Part shown: positions 34,803-46,611 of the stretch, piece after piece
Position numbering within the stretch: the first letter of the stretch is position 1
Layout of the letters: every line of letters begins with the position of its first letter
Assembly: GCF_029867415.1 (NCBI RefSeq)
Contig: NW_026705770.1
Location: forward strand, 372,001-436,000
DNA length: 64,000 bases
Direction: 5' to 3'
From: Vicia villosa
Taxonomy: Eukaryota; Streptophyta; Magnoliopsida; Fabales; Fabaceae
Made by a program: the position numbers and the translations under genes
Notes under the pieces: generated by a model
The model's input: only the letters and a program-made list of their open reading frames with translations
Database searches by the model: none
What the model was told of the DNA's origin: nothing

Positions 34803-35158
34803 GCACCTGATCATCGTCAACTATAGAGCATGTCTTAGAAAGAGAAAGAGTCTTTCAAGGAGTATGCTCAATGCTTGAGAGAGCTAGGTTCTCAAGTGGA
34901 GCCACCTTTAGCCGAGAAGGAATTGACTGGCATGTTTATAAACACTCTTTCACCTTTATTTTGGGAGAAGATGATTCGTAGTGTATCTTAAATTTTTAGG
35001 GACTTGGTTACCATTGGTAAGAGACTATAAGAGGGAGTCAAGAATGGAAAATTTGCTAATGTTGTTGAATCTTTTGGCAGGGCGAAGAAACCTTTTGGAA
35101 ACTTCCACAAGAAGAAAGAAAGCGAAGCGAATGGTGTTTCAGATGACAGACGTAAACG
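34803..35158 (+). pseudogene. Ogre/Tat gag, 3' part (continuation of 20846-21944)
   Basis: After the second copy of gcacc the frame reads DHRQL-stop-SMS-stop-KEKESFKEYAQCLRELGSQV, then EPPLAEKELTGMFINTLSP, LFWEKMI, KFANVVESFGRAKKP and FGNFHKKKESEANGVSDDRR. This is the C-terminal part of the retrotrans_gag domain. Without the insertion the two halves join in frame at ...MDMAP|D... It ends where a SIRE-type LTR begins (35159). Confidence 0.88.
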
Positions 35159-36387
35159 TGTGAAAAACACTAGAAAGGGAGGGTTTGAATAGGTTTTTAA
35201 AAAAACAAAGCTTTTATCAAAAGCAACTCCCCTCTTTAAAGCAACAAAGACTCCACTCTTGATAATAACAATAGATTACAAGAAGGAAAGAACAAGGTAT
35301 GTTTATACTAGTTCACTTGAAAATTATCAAGCTAATCTAGTCCACCCGCCAAGATGATTTCGCCTCACTCAAACGAGGTCTTAATCCACTATAACCAAAC
35401 TGATTACAATTGCATGGGCTAACTGCTGATGATTAACACACTACAACCTTTAAGACACACAAGTCCTAAGCTTAAGAAATTCTGACCAACTGGTCTTTTG
35501 AGGACAAACTCTAAGACACACTAATCTTAGACTTCTCAAGAAATTCTGACCAACCGGTCTCTTGAGGAACAATCAAACAATAGTTTGAATAATATTTTTT
35601 TACAAATAAATGTTTCTACACAAGCTGAATGTAAACAATATTTTTTAGATTCTAGACTTTTAAAGAGAATGAAGCTATGAACAGTCATTCAAGAATGTAT
35701 ATGATCGTGAATTAGTGGCTTCCTCTTTGAGTCTTCAAGCCTTTATATAGCCAATATAATTATATATCCATTGGAGGGAAAATCTGGAAACTCCAGAAGT
35801 TTGGCGGCTTGAACATAGTGGGGGACAAGATCGTAGAACGCATATGTCCTTTTTATGGTAGTCGAGCGAAACATTCGTTTTGTACCACAAACTATGTACT
35901 ACATGTCGTTATCTTCTATTCTTCTTGAAGTTAAGAGGCTAGGAGCATGAGTTGGAAAAAAGAAAATAATCCTTGGATCTTCAGAGTCTTCAGAGCTACG
36001 TCTTCAGAGTCTTCAGCACTTAGTCTTCAGTGCCCTTTGTAATTAGAAACATAAATCTTCATAGCTTCAAGTCTTCAGAGTCTTCAGAACTGCGTCTTCA
36101 GAGTCTTCAGAACTTGGTCTTTAGATTGGTTTCTTCAGACTTCGTATCAGAGTCACAACCTCAGAGTCTTTAGAAGTGGTGTGCTACTGTTCATCAGAAC
36201 TTGTGTAGCGCAGAAACGGAGCTTGGTATCTTCTTATGTGTTGGCCACGCCTTTCATCAGATTCAGAACATGTTTTTCAAAAGCTCAAAGCAACAAACAT
36301 TAGAGTACCAAAATTTTTCATACAAACATACTCATTGTTATTATCAAAATTCAGAGATATATTGCAGAACCAAATCTTGTTCTAACA
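35159..36387 (-). mobile_element. SIRE/Maximus-type Ty1-copia LTR (minus strand)
   Basis: Read on the minus strand it starts TGTTAGAACAAGATTTGG and ends ..GTGTTTTTCACA. These are the typical termini of SIRE/Maximus LTRs in legumes. The minus-strand polypurine tract (taaaaagggggagat) sits at 36388-36402, so the internal region lies to the right and this is the 3' LTR. It contains several copies of 'cttcagagtcttcag' (35980-36140). Length 1229 bp. Confidence 0.82.
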
Positions 36388-37523
36388 ATCTCCCCCTTTT
36401 TAATGATGACAAAACTATGTATTTTGATGACACACTTTTGTATATAATAAGAGAAAAAGTTTCAAAATAGAAGGTAAGGAATACTTATCCTTTGTATGAG
36501 AAACTCCCCCAGAGTCTGAGACTTGATAAAGATCATATATCCTGATTATGAACCGTTCTGGGTAACTCCCCCCAGTTCCCATAGATCAGATATTCAAATC
36601 TTTTAAAGTCTTGATGAGTGAGATATTTAATTTCCATAGCCTAATTTCCAATTTCATTTCCAGAGCCTGATTTCAAATCTAAGAAACTCAGAGCCTGAAT
36701 AAAATCTTTTAAAGCTTGGATATTGAATTCAGAGCCTGGTTGTTTAAATAAGATCTTTGAAGAACTCATAGCCTGATTATGGATAACATCTTCTTTAGAG
36801 TCTGATTCCAAGATGTAGACAGATTCGTTGTTTATAACTTTCAGAATCTGATTATAATCAGAGTTCATGGAAATAATAAATTTTGGTGGCGACTCTTGCT
36901 TTGTGAGTAAGTTAATCAATAGCTCAATCTTTGACTTTTTCGCCGTTACCGACGGTTGGTTAGTTATCTTCCTTCAAATATTCAACTCCTTTTATAGAGG
37001 TAGAAAAAGAGACGTTGGAAGGTAACTTGTACAAGTGAGCAATGTTGAGAAGAAGTTTCAAGAGAGACGTTGGAAGTTGATCCTTTTAAAGATCTTCAAC
37101 CTTTGTATAATAACATTATCCAAATTGTCTTTTTTTGAATTGGGTGTCAACCAAGATGTTGGATCAGACCAACAAAAACATGTCAACTCTTCTTAAGTCT
37201 TGCGCTAAGAACCCTAGTTGACCTTCTCAAAAAGTATGACACACAAAAGTACAACTTTTCTGCAGAATCTGATACATCTTTAGAGTCTAAGATAGAATCT
37301 CACTCTTTAAAGTCTAAGGCTCCTTCAGAAGCTGGAACTTCAAATTTTGACCACTCAGAATCTGAGTCTTGTGCTTCTCTTCAAATGATCTTTCTTGATC
37401 AGAACCTTATTAGAGTTCTGCTAATGATCCTGCAGACTTGAACAAATGTTAGCAAACTCTATTGTTCTTTAAATACTTTGTTATCATTAATATATAAGGG
37501 ATATGATCAATTTTGTTCCAACA
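36388..37523 (-). mobile_element. SIRE/Maximus-related remnant
   Basis: Begins with the polypurine tract and continues with 'cagagcctgattt'-type repeats (36655-36800) but no polyprotein. On the minus strand it starts TGTTGGAACAAAATTGATCA at 37523, resembling another SIRE-type LTR start (with 'gataacaaagtattt'). It is probably a second, damaged LTR fused to the first after loss of the coding region. Confidence 0.5.
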
Positions 37524-38170
37524 TAGACGCGGGGGCTCACCTCTAATGAAAAGGTCGTCTTCAGCTGAGGGACTCACCCCAAACAAATGGACATACCTCA
37601 CACACGAAATAAGCCTTGAAAATAGTCTTCCCTTCTACAAAGCCCTCCTGCATAAGGGATTGTGTCGTGTTATAATTATGAGAAGTCCCAAACAAGGGTG
37701 ACTCTAGAGTCCGTGCCTAGAGTGATCCCACCTAGGCGATATCCACACGGAACATATGGCATGTATTTCACTATTGTCCATCGGTAGTTATGTGAGAAGG
37801 AGTCATACCACATCTCTTTAAGAAATAGATAGTCAACAGTCCCCCCAGAACCGAAGCGGTTGCTACCTCTAACTAAACCTTAAGCCTAAAGGCCCCTATA
37901 TATACTTCTCTCCCAACGGGAGAAAGGACATATCTTAGTTGATACACATCAGACTATAAAAATGTTCCCTTAAAGCACCACAATACATACTGAGTCTCTC
38001 ACCTCACATGAACAGGTCTTATAAACCACCAAAACATACCATCATATATGGCTTTTCGCCGTTGTGGGTAAGCCCTAACCACATACAACGTAATATATCT
38101 ACTAAAATCTCTAAATATTCATGTCCTTACAGGGGGACATGCACACATGTACTCTTTGATCAGTAAAATA
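37524..38170 (+). mobile_element. Unclassified LTR-like fragment
   Basis: A GC-richer block with a TATA-like box (cctatatatact, 37895), 'tctctcccaacgggag' and a GC palindrome, plus a polypurine-like 'cagggggacatg' at 38128. It looks like U3/R of an LTR element. No coding domain; family not recognised. Confidence 0.4.
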
Positions 38171-40284
38171 TTATATGTTCGATTATGTTCAATATTATAG
38201 TGTTGATATTTTGAATTTTGAAAGTTGTATAGAAACTTAAGAACATGTAATCTAAAATTTCAATATTCTTGTAATCAAATTTAAGAGTTTAAAACGTATC
38301 AAGTATTGTTCATACCAAATATCAATTTTAATTATTTTTGAACAAGAATTTAATTTTGTATTCATACAATGAAATTTTTTATTTTTGGTTAAAATTTGTG
38401 CTAAAAATTTAATATTTAATATACTAAGGAATAAGAAAAAGTTATATATGACTAGGTTTAAATTTAATAAACCCATAAAAAATGATTAAATTAAAAATAA
38501 AATTTTGAATATTAGATAAATCATATATAATTTTTTTATTTTTTATTTTCTATTTTCATGCAGTAAATGTGATGACTATTAGACTCACGGATAAACACCA
38601 CCAACTATATGCATGTCCCCAACAATATATCATGTAAACTAATTCATTCATCATGTACCAAATATGAGTTTTTGAGTCATGAATTTCAAGTAAGAATGAA
38701 TATTATATATTTTGTTAAAAGAAAATGTGATTGAAACTCTAACCTCTATTATATTTGTGTATTATGTATCTATACACAGAGTTAATAAAATCGTAAAAGT
38801 TTTACATTGTAAAATTAGTTCCAATTCCCTCGGAGTGGTTTTAAAATACTAGTGTCACAAGCAACTAATTTTTTAATAGTCAATATTGTCTAAGATTTGT
38901 TTCATCCATTGCATCATATTTTTCATTATTTTAAAATAAATAAATAAAATTCATGTCTTTAATCCTTTTAGACATATTAGATTTATTCAAAAATGTTTAT
39001 AAAATATCTCAAAGTAAAAAATTAAAAAACACTTATTAAATTATTTAAATTATTCGACACATAGTTTCATATGAATATCAAATATTAAATCAAAAAATGA
39101 CAAATAAAATTTTAAAAGTATTTATTTAAGTTTTCCAATACTCAATATCCCGTGTCACACATATAAATTTTTGTGAACTACTATATTATGAAACAGAAGT
39201 AAGATGAAATAAACTTGTTATCAATTGACCTACAATCCAAATTCACAAAACTTAGAATCTAAGATTGGTAAATAATTAAGAGATTATATACCAATCTTGA
39301 AATTTAAGTTTTAAACAAATCTTGAGGCTTCGTTCAACTAATACTTTTTTTATAAAGATGGATTTATACAACTTTAAATTATAAAATATAACGTGAAAAA
39401 ATTAGATCAAAATTATTTTAAAAGTACTTTAAAATGTTTATAAAAAAGGTTGAGAAATAGTTAAAATGTTTTTCCTTTAATTAAAAAATGTAACTTTAAA
39501 AAAAAAATACTTACTAGTTTAGTGAAATTCAAAATTGATATATTAAACTAATAATTTAATTCAATTCAATTGTAAAGTAAAGAAAACATTTCACTTTGAT
39601 ATTTTAAATTAGAATTTACTTTTGAAAAAAAATGTAATACATGGACATTTCCTATACCTATCATTTAACTCACACCATTTCAACTAGGTTCAACTAGGTT
39701 TTACTTTAATATAAGTAGTAAATCCAATCACCTCACATTTTTACTACATCTTACAGTTATGTAATTGAATTTATTCATTTAATTTATACCAACTATGCTC
39801 CATTGATAGTCACGAGGTTCCCTCTTTTTATATGTTTTACTTTCTTTTTTTTAAGTTGTAAAAGTAATGACTCATTTGACTCTTACACACATTCTTTTCA
39901 CTAGGAGATCTAAGATGTTTTTATTAAGGAAAAGTCATTTAAAACAAATTCATAAATGATATATTTCAAAAAATAAATTACATAATGGTTGCGTTAAATA
40001 GTTTGTTCATTAAATCTTTAATATATATTGTTATAAATAAGTTGAACCTAATGAAATATGTGTTTATTAAAACAATATCGTTGAAATTGTTGATTTAATT
40101 CATTTAAAGTTCATTTAATCTAACATGTCTCTAATATGAATTAGTTTAGGTTCGTTTAACAACTCTTTAGTTTTGGAAACATTTTGAAAATTTGATAGAT
40201 CAATTTCTACTTTAGAAAAGTAGTTGGTTAAAGTTATTGATCTAGTTAGAGTTACTTAGATCTAATCAGTAGCTTCTATTGCAA
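38171..40284. other. AT-rich intergenic DNA
   Basis: About 2.1 kb without recognisable coding sequence, inverted repeats or RNA genes. Confidence 0.6.
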
Positions 40285-40424
40285 GCTATATATATATATA
40301 TTCATATCTCTTATATCTTTTTGAAGCTAAGCACAATAATAAGTTTGAATGCTCCAATTCTCATTTCTCTTCTTCTTTCATGAGCTCTTAAGCTCATTTC
40401 ATGGATTTCTTTAGTTTCTCACCA
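40285..40424 (+). mobile_element. End of a Ty1-copia 5' LTR
   Basis: A TATA-like tract (40290-40302) is followed by a pyrimidine-rich region ending ..ctcacca directly before a tRNA-Met-type primer site. The 5' limit of the LTR is not visible. Confidence 0.55.
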
Positions 40425-40437
40425 TGGTATCACACGC
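40425..40437 (+). promoter_or_regulatory. Primer binding site (initiator tRNA-Met type), degenerate
   Basis: tggtatcacacgc resembles the copia PBS TGGTATCAGAGC and sits 1 bp after the LTR end. Confidence 0.65.
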
Positions 40438-40470
40438 CTAAATCGGTCTACCTTCACTCTTCCATCTTGG

Positions 40471-41415
40471 ATCAAAACATTCCCTATTATGTTCATCCTA
40501 GTGATGGACCTTCTTTAATCAAAGTTACACCAGTTCTTGAAGGCTTCAATTATCATTCTTAGGCAAGATCTATGCGCAAAGCTCTTGGTGGTAAAATGAA
40601 GCTTGAACTTGTAGATGGCTCAATACCAATTCTACAAATGATGATTTTGATCCTTCTTTCCGCGCATGGAATAGGTGAAAGATGCTTGTTCATTCATGGT
40701 TACTCAATTTTGTTTCTGAATCAATTGCACATTCCATTATTTTCATGGAAAATGTTGTTAATGTTTAGAACGATCTGAAGGAAAGGTTTTCTAATGGAGA
40801 TATCTTTGGATTTCACAATTACAATAAGAGATATATGCTCTATAGAGAGATTCCAAGATAATCACTGAATTATACTATATTTTTAAAGTTCTTTGGGAAG
40901 AATTGGAAATCTACATGTCAATTCCTACTTGCACTTGCAAAAACAAATGTTGGTGTGAGGCTATGAGGCAGGCACGTAAGAATCATAAATTTCTTCATGC
41001 TATTTGATTCATGAGTGGTTTGAATGACAAGTTTGCAATGGTCAGATCACAGATTCTGCTTTTGGAACCCTTATTAAATATGAACAAAAAAATTTCCTTG
41101 GTTCTTCAACATGAAAGGCAAGGTAACTTTACATCAGTTGAAGATTCTCAAGTCTTGATCAATGTTGTGGATTCAAGAAACCTACTCCTAAGCATGGTAA
41201 TTCAGCAACATCATACAATAATTCAAATTCCAAGATTCGCACTCATTGTGGTAGAACATGCCACACAATTGAAGTTTGTTATGGAAAACACGATTTTCCT
41301 CCTCATTTTGGCAAAGTTGTGCTCTGGATTCTTGGATCATAAATTTAGGAGCAAGTGAGTATATTTGTTCTTCCAACTCTTGATTTCATTCTTACAATGA
41401 AATTGAACCTATAAG
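40471..41415 (+). pseudogene. Ty1-copia gag-protease, degenerate (first part)
   Basis: Across frames one can read PSDGPSLIKVTPVLEGFNYH, SMRKALGGKMKLELVDGS, PSFRAWNR, VLHEWLLNF-like text, then ENVVNV, LKERFSNGDIFGFHNYN and YREIPR. These are the copia gag (UBN2/retrotran_gag) landmarks. At the end it reads WIINLGASEYICS, where the aspartic protease should show D-S-G-A-S, so the catalytic Asp is gone. It has many stops and frame changes. It stops at EIEPI (41411), where a solo LTR interrupts, and continues at 50497. Confidence 0.82.
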
Positions 41416-41544
41416 TGTATCGCGCACGGAAACGGCACCCTTTCAAAAGAAAGGAGTGGTCTCCGGGGGTTTCTTTATGTTATAGAAAGAACGCTTAACA
41501 CGAACTTTTAATCTATCCTACAAGGAGGAAGGGGAAAAAGATCT

Positions 41545-41700
41545 TAATAAATCCTAAGTTGGTTAGGTGTGGGGAGCACCTAGGAGAGATTCTAAGGATC
41601 GGGAGGTCGGTTATACAGAGGGAAGGTATTAGCGCCCTAAGTTTCCGTAGTACTCTACGGGAGCCCTTTTATACTTTTTATTCTTCTTATCCATGGTTGA
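41545..41700 (-). other. R/U5-like block of solo LTR A
   Basis: On the minus strand: ataaaagggctcccgtagag, 'gcgctaataccttccctctg', 'tataaccgacc'. It parallels the 'accttccctttgtataacc' block in the other Ogre LTRs (34640, 2690) and marks the promoter/R end of the LTR. Confidence 0.65.
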
Positions 41701-42279
41701 TTGTGCTTACTATTTATCGGGAAAATTTCTCCTTTGTGATAGGAGAGAGAGTGAATTGATGAAAAGACAGGAAAACTGACTGCTTTTCGTTTTTTTGTTT
41801 GCTCGCAAAGATTCCTTGTGAATCTCCTGCCTACATATCCCTAATGGAATTCAGAGCTTTTTGTATTTCAGGGAACTGAATTAAATTTTTGTGTCTTGTT
41901 TAAAGCCCAAGATTGAAGCTAAAAGTGAATCTCTATTTTAGAGAAAGAGACAAGTCGTCATCTTAACGGAGAGATATCTCTACTATCCCACCACAAACAT
42001 ATTTTTGAAAGTGACCAAAAATAAATTATTTTCATAAGAGTTGAACCTTACTTGAATGTTCAAGTATGCCTGTTACAGTCTCTTGAATAAAAGAATAGTT
42101 TTTCAACTATTTAGGGAGGGACAACAACCTGGATTAAAATCAACAGTGCGTGCCTCTTACGTCAGCTAAATGGGAAAATGTTTTAATAATGTTTGTATTT
42201 TTGAATATGGTGTAATAGAAGAAATGTCTCTTCCATAGAGATGAATCATGTCTCATCTCTGGAGAGAAGATTTGAATTT

Positions 42280-43130
42280 TTGAGTGTCTTGTACAAGGCC
42301 CAAGATTGAGGCTTTAAAGGGAATTGAGACTGACTTTATTTGGAGATGTCTCCATTGAGGATTATTTTGACAGGAAGATTTTTATGTGTTTTGTAAGAAG
42401 CCCAGAATTGAGGCTGACTCAGAGGGGATACTCTATTGAGTGGAGACTATTTTTGTCTTGTATGAAGCCCAAGACTAGAGTTGACTCTTCTAGGGAGAGT
42501 AGGATACTTCTTGTATAAATCCCAAGATTAATGCTGACTTGACTGAGGAATGAGTTTTGAAAACTGTATGTATTGACATGTTATATTTGGTGTCTTGTAC
42601 AAAGCCCAAGATTGAGGCTGACACAGTTGGGACACAACTTTGAAGATGATTTATTACTGTCTTGTATGAAGCCCAATTCTGAAGCTGACTCTGAGAGGAA
42701 AAAACTCTACTGAGTTTGGATTTTTTACTGTCTTGTACAAATCCCAAGATTTAGGCTGACTCACTGAGGAAAAAGTTCTGAAAGGGTGAACTTTTGGAGT
42801 TTTGGAGACTGTGAATGACTATATTTTCTATCTTGTACAAAGTTCGAGATTGAGGCTGAATCCATTGAGGATGACTGAGAGTTGAGACTTTCTATATCTC
42901 TTTCTCTGTAGTGGAAGAAACTCAATACAGAGATTGAGAATACTTGAATGATTGTGCTTGGATTTTTTAAGAATTGTGTTCTCACATGTGTTGGCTAAAG
43001 GGAGCTATGTCATGTCTTATGCTTTTAGGAATCCTGAAGGTCCTTGTATAAAAGCTCAAGAGAAAGCTGAGGGAAAAAACTTTTAAGAAGTCTATGGGTC
43101 CTTGTATTGTGAGCCCAAGAGGAGGCTAGT
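42280..43130 (-). repeat. Diverged tandem array, 'cttgtacaaagcccaagatt' units
   Basis: About ten irregular units of 60-90 bp each carry 'tcttgta(c/t)(a/g)aa(g/t)cccaaga' and 'gaggctgact'. Related phrases ('gggtcttatact..gaggccca') continue around 43750-44030. Non-coding minisatellite-like part of the LTR. Confidence 0.75.
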
Positions 43131-43377
43131 CGATGGTCATCGAGGGTTCTTGTTGTAGCACAAGAGAAAGCTATGTTGGTATGACCTTATTTGGCTCTAA
43201 GCAAAGGATAAGAGGTTTCATCGGGAAATTATCCTCTTCAGGTGGATGTGCCCTATTGTTTTATCTAAGGGTTTCAAGATGTTTCATCGGGAATAATTCA
43301 TCTTGTGGGGTGAGAAACTATGTTGTCTAATTAGGAGAGGCGTCACCGGGAAGTAATCCTCAATCCAGGTCATAGTC

Positions 43378-43380
<3 letters not shown>

Positions 43381-43470
<90 letters not shown>
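43381..43470. repeat. (TA)n microsatellite
   Basis: About 44 TA units within solo LTR A. Confidence 0.95.
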
Positions 43471-43475
<5 letters not shown>

Positions 43476-44477
43476 GTTTATTTGTCTTAGGTTTTTCTCT
43501 GATGGAGATCTAAGCAATATATAGACAATTTATATTTGACAAAATATATATAAAGTATAACAGGTATGACAAGTATATACAGTGAATATGATGACATATA
43601 TAACAAGTATAAAAGGTGTGGCAATTATAACAAGTTATAGACATTAAATTAAATATGGATGCAAAGAGATGTTTTTGATGTTTTTTTAGAAGTTTTATGA
43701 ATGTTTTTTAGATGTTTTATAAGTTATTTGTTTTATGAAAGAAAAGAAAGATGTTGGATCTTACACTCTGATCGAGGCTCAGAAGATTTACTTACTGTAT
43801 GAACAAAAGGTGTTGGGTCTTATACTGTAATAGAGGCCCAAGATTTTGAGATGAGAAAAAAGGGATGAGACTTATACTCAAGGAGAAACCCATTGATTTG
43901 AATAAAAATAGATGAGAAGCTTATTTAAAATAAGTTTAATGTTTTAATTGAAAATAATAATGGTTAAAAAAAAGTTTGAATGAAATAAAAAAATGGGTTG
44001 GGACTTACACTCTATTAGAGGCCCAGAAATATTTACAAAGGATTTGATTTCTTTTTATTGAATGTTTGGAGGGTTTTGTTGTTTGAAAAACCCTAATCGT
44101 CTGTTAAATCGGAAATTGTTGTATAAAAATTTAAAAACATACCAAGTTAAAGGGAAAGGTATCATTCATATTCATTTAAGACTTAGAGAAGATGTTTTAT
44201 TTATATAATTATTTAAACTTTGATTAGGTTTTGAAAATCATGAGAAAACTTATTTTTTAAAGTATTTAAAAATACTAATAAGTAACACTTTTTAACCTAA
44301 TAAAAATACATTAAATAATTGATTTTTTGGTGATTTTTTAATGTGATCATAAAATATGTATGATAAATTAGTAGTGTGCAAAAAAAATATTAAAAAATGA
44401 TTAATTTTGATGGGTGAATTAATTGAATGAAGTTGTGAAAAAAAAATGAAGGAAAATAGTGATAAAAAGAAGGTTTT

Positions 44478-44549
44478 GGCCCTCCAAGGAGTTGAACCCA
44501 CGTCCTTATACTCACTACTCAAAACTCTCACCAACTGAGCCACGCGTTT
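44478..44549 (-). other. tRNA-like segment (A and B box) in solo LTR A
   Basis: On the minus strand: TGGCTCAGTTGG (A box, 44531-44542) and GGTTCAACTCC (B box, 44488-44498), about 32 bp apart, as in tRNA genes. The acceptor and T stems do not pair well, so this is a tRNA-derived relic and not a working tRNA gene. Confidence 0.5.
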
Positions 44550-44599
44550 GGATTGTTTAACACACGCATTCAATTAATAATATATTAAAACTAATTATT

Positions 44600-46611
44600 T
44601 TCCCAGAATTTTGAAAACCTTCGTGCCACCATCTTCATCTTCAACCTCAAGCTTTTCAAATTTTCAAATTTCTAACTCTCTCATTTCTTAACCAAATGCA
44701 ATGATGTAAACATGAATTTTGCTCGTTTTTTAACAAGGAATACGATGGTGGTCTTAGAACTCATTTATTTTGAGTGTAGATTAAGAATTTTAGTAAGAAC
44801 ACGAAGAACCTTAATTCTGAGTTTTTGATATGAAATCGTGTGTGAGTTCAATTTGGTTCAATTTATTGAGGGTTAATGATCTACATAGGTGCAGAAAGAT
44901 GATGGAAAATTGTTTTAACATTTATCATGCATGGATCATAGAACTCGAATTTAGCTTACTAACCTTCAAAGTGAGAATCTGGTATCTTGATATGGATGTT
45001 CCAGTTACAAGATATTGATCTAGGAAGCTTCTATGATGATCGTCAAGGTGTTTGGATGCTCCAATTCTGCTGAGACCTTCTTAATTTCTCCACACGACTC
45101 CAACTACAGCAGCACCAAGTTGAAGATGGAGATGATGATTGTGATGTTTCAGAACCTCAATGAGGACTTAGATCACTTCTACATTATCTGTAGGAAGTGT
45201 AGCAATGCTCACTTTCAAGGGAGTATCCCAGGTTTGAAGAATTCAATTCCTCACACCATGAAAATCTTGAAATATGTGAGAAAGAGGGAGAAGTGAGAAA
45301 GTAAGAATTGTAGTTGCTTTGGTGTGTTTTTGAATGAGAATGAGCTCTCTATTTATCGGGAAATGAAATGAGATAGCCTTGAGAGAAATGAGCTTGAGTT
45401 TGAACAACTTGGTGTGTAAGTTATGGAATATTCCATTTATGTAATGAAGATCTTTTTGGCCATGGTTTGATTTCAATCCTATAGCTTCTCATTTATCTAA
45501 CTATGAGTTTGATTCAGATTACATGATGTAATCAAATTGGTGATTCGGAGATAAGTTTGATGATTCATCATTTGCTAATGATTTCAAAAAAGTAATCATT
45601 ACTTTTTCACATGGCAAGTGAAAAATATGGTACTTTGATATTCTCTTGTAATGATCCAAAACTATACCACTTTCCCTTGGTTGATGACAATGTATTAACA
45701 TGTGCATAATTGGTGAAGAACTTATGAAAAATTGGTCATGGGCAAAACTAGTTATGTATAAAACTAGTTTTATGGTGCCTTCTTTGGAAAATCATAACTT
45801 ATTGCTCAAGTAAGATCCAATCATGTTCTAAGACTTTTTGGAAATATTGGATGATTTACTTCAACTCTCTTGTTGATGGCTTGAAATAATTCTTCTTGGA
45901 TCAATGTGAAAAGTGACTTGGAAGTTGGTCAAAAAGTTGATAAAACGGACTTAGGAAATTTTTCTAAGTGTTGGAAGAAACTTCATGAACCCATATCTCT
46001 CAAGTGGTTGACTTTTTGATAAAGCGTTATATGTGACAAAGTTGTAGATCTTGATTTTCTCTTCAAAATGAGCTTTGGTTGAGAAACTTTGGCCAAGGGA
46101 TGAGAAAGTTATGACTTTTCAAAGTTTGAATGAAGAATATGTAAAATGTCAAAACCCTAAAATGTTGAATTTTTTATTCTTGATTAATTTTCTTGATCAA
46201 ATGGCTTCAATAACCATATGTGAATGATTTTGATCCTTAGAAGTCCATAGTTGACCAAAATTTTCAAAAGTCAAAGGTGATTTCAAACAGTTGACTTTTT
46301 CCAACCAAATGAGTGATATGAGTGACTCCTAATGGAGTATTAGAGATTGTTGATCCATTATTTGAGCCATGGGATCATGTCTTGATCAAAATTCAACTTC
46401 CTAGGTGAATTAGGTCAAAAATCCTAATTGTGGATCAGATGAAATTGGGAGTTGTTGAACTTGAATTGAAGTACATCTTGGCTTAGACATTGATGTGGGA
46501 ATCATTTGAAGATACTTAAGCTCTTTGAATCATGTTTTGAAGCTTAAGGTTCTTCCCAAGTGAAAGCCTTGATTTCAGTCCCTGATGAACTCAAAACCTT
46601 AATTTGGTGCC
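44600..46611 (-). other. U3 part of solo LTR A
   Basis: Non-coding. Phrases such as 'gttgtagatcttgattttct' and 'gagctttggttgagaaac' parallel the Ogre LTR at 49880-49950, which supports the same family. Short ORFs are not supported. Confidence 0.6.

Noticed and set aside
38252..38476. 74-codon minus-strand ORF
   Set aside because: AT-rich chance frame (I/K/L/N/F) with no start context or domain.
44478..44549. Functional tRNA gene
   Set aside because: A and B boxes are present, but acceptor and T stems do not pair properly and it lies inside an LTR.
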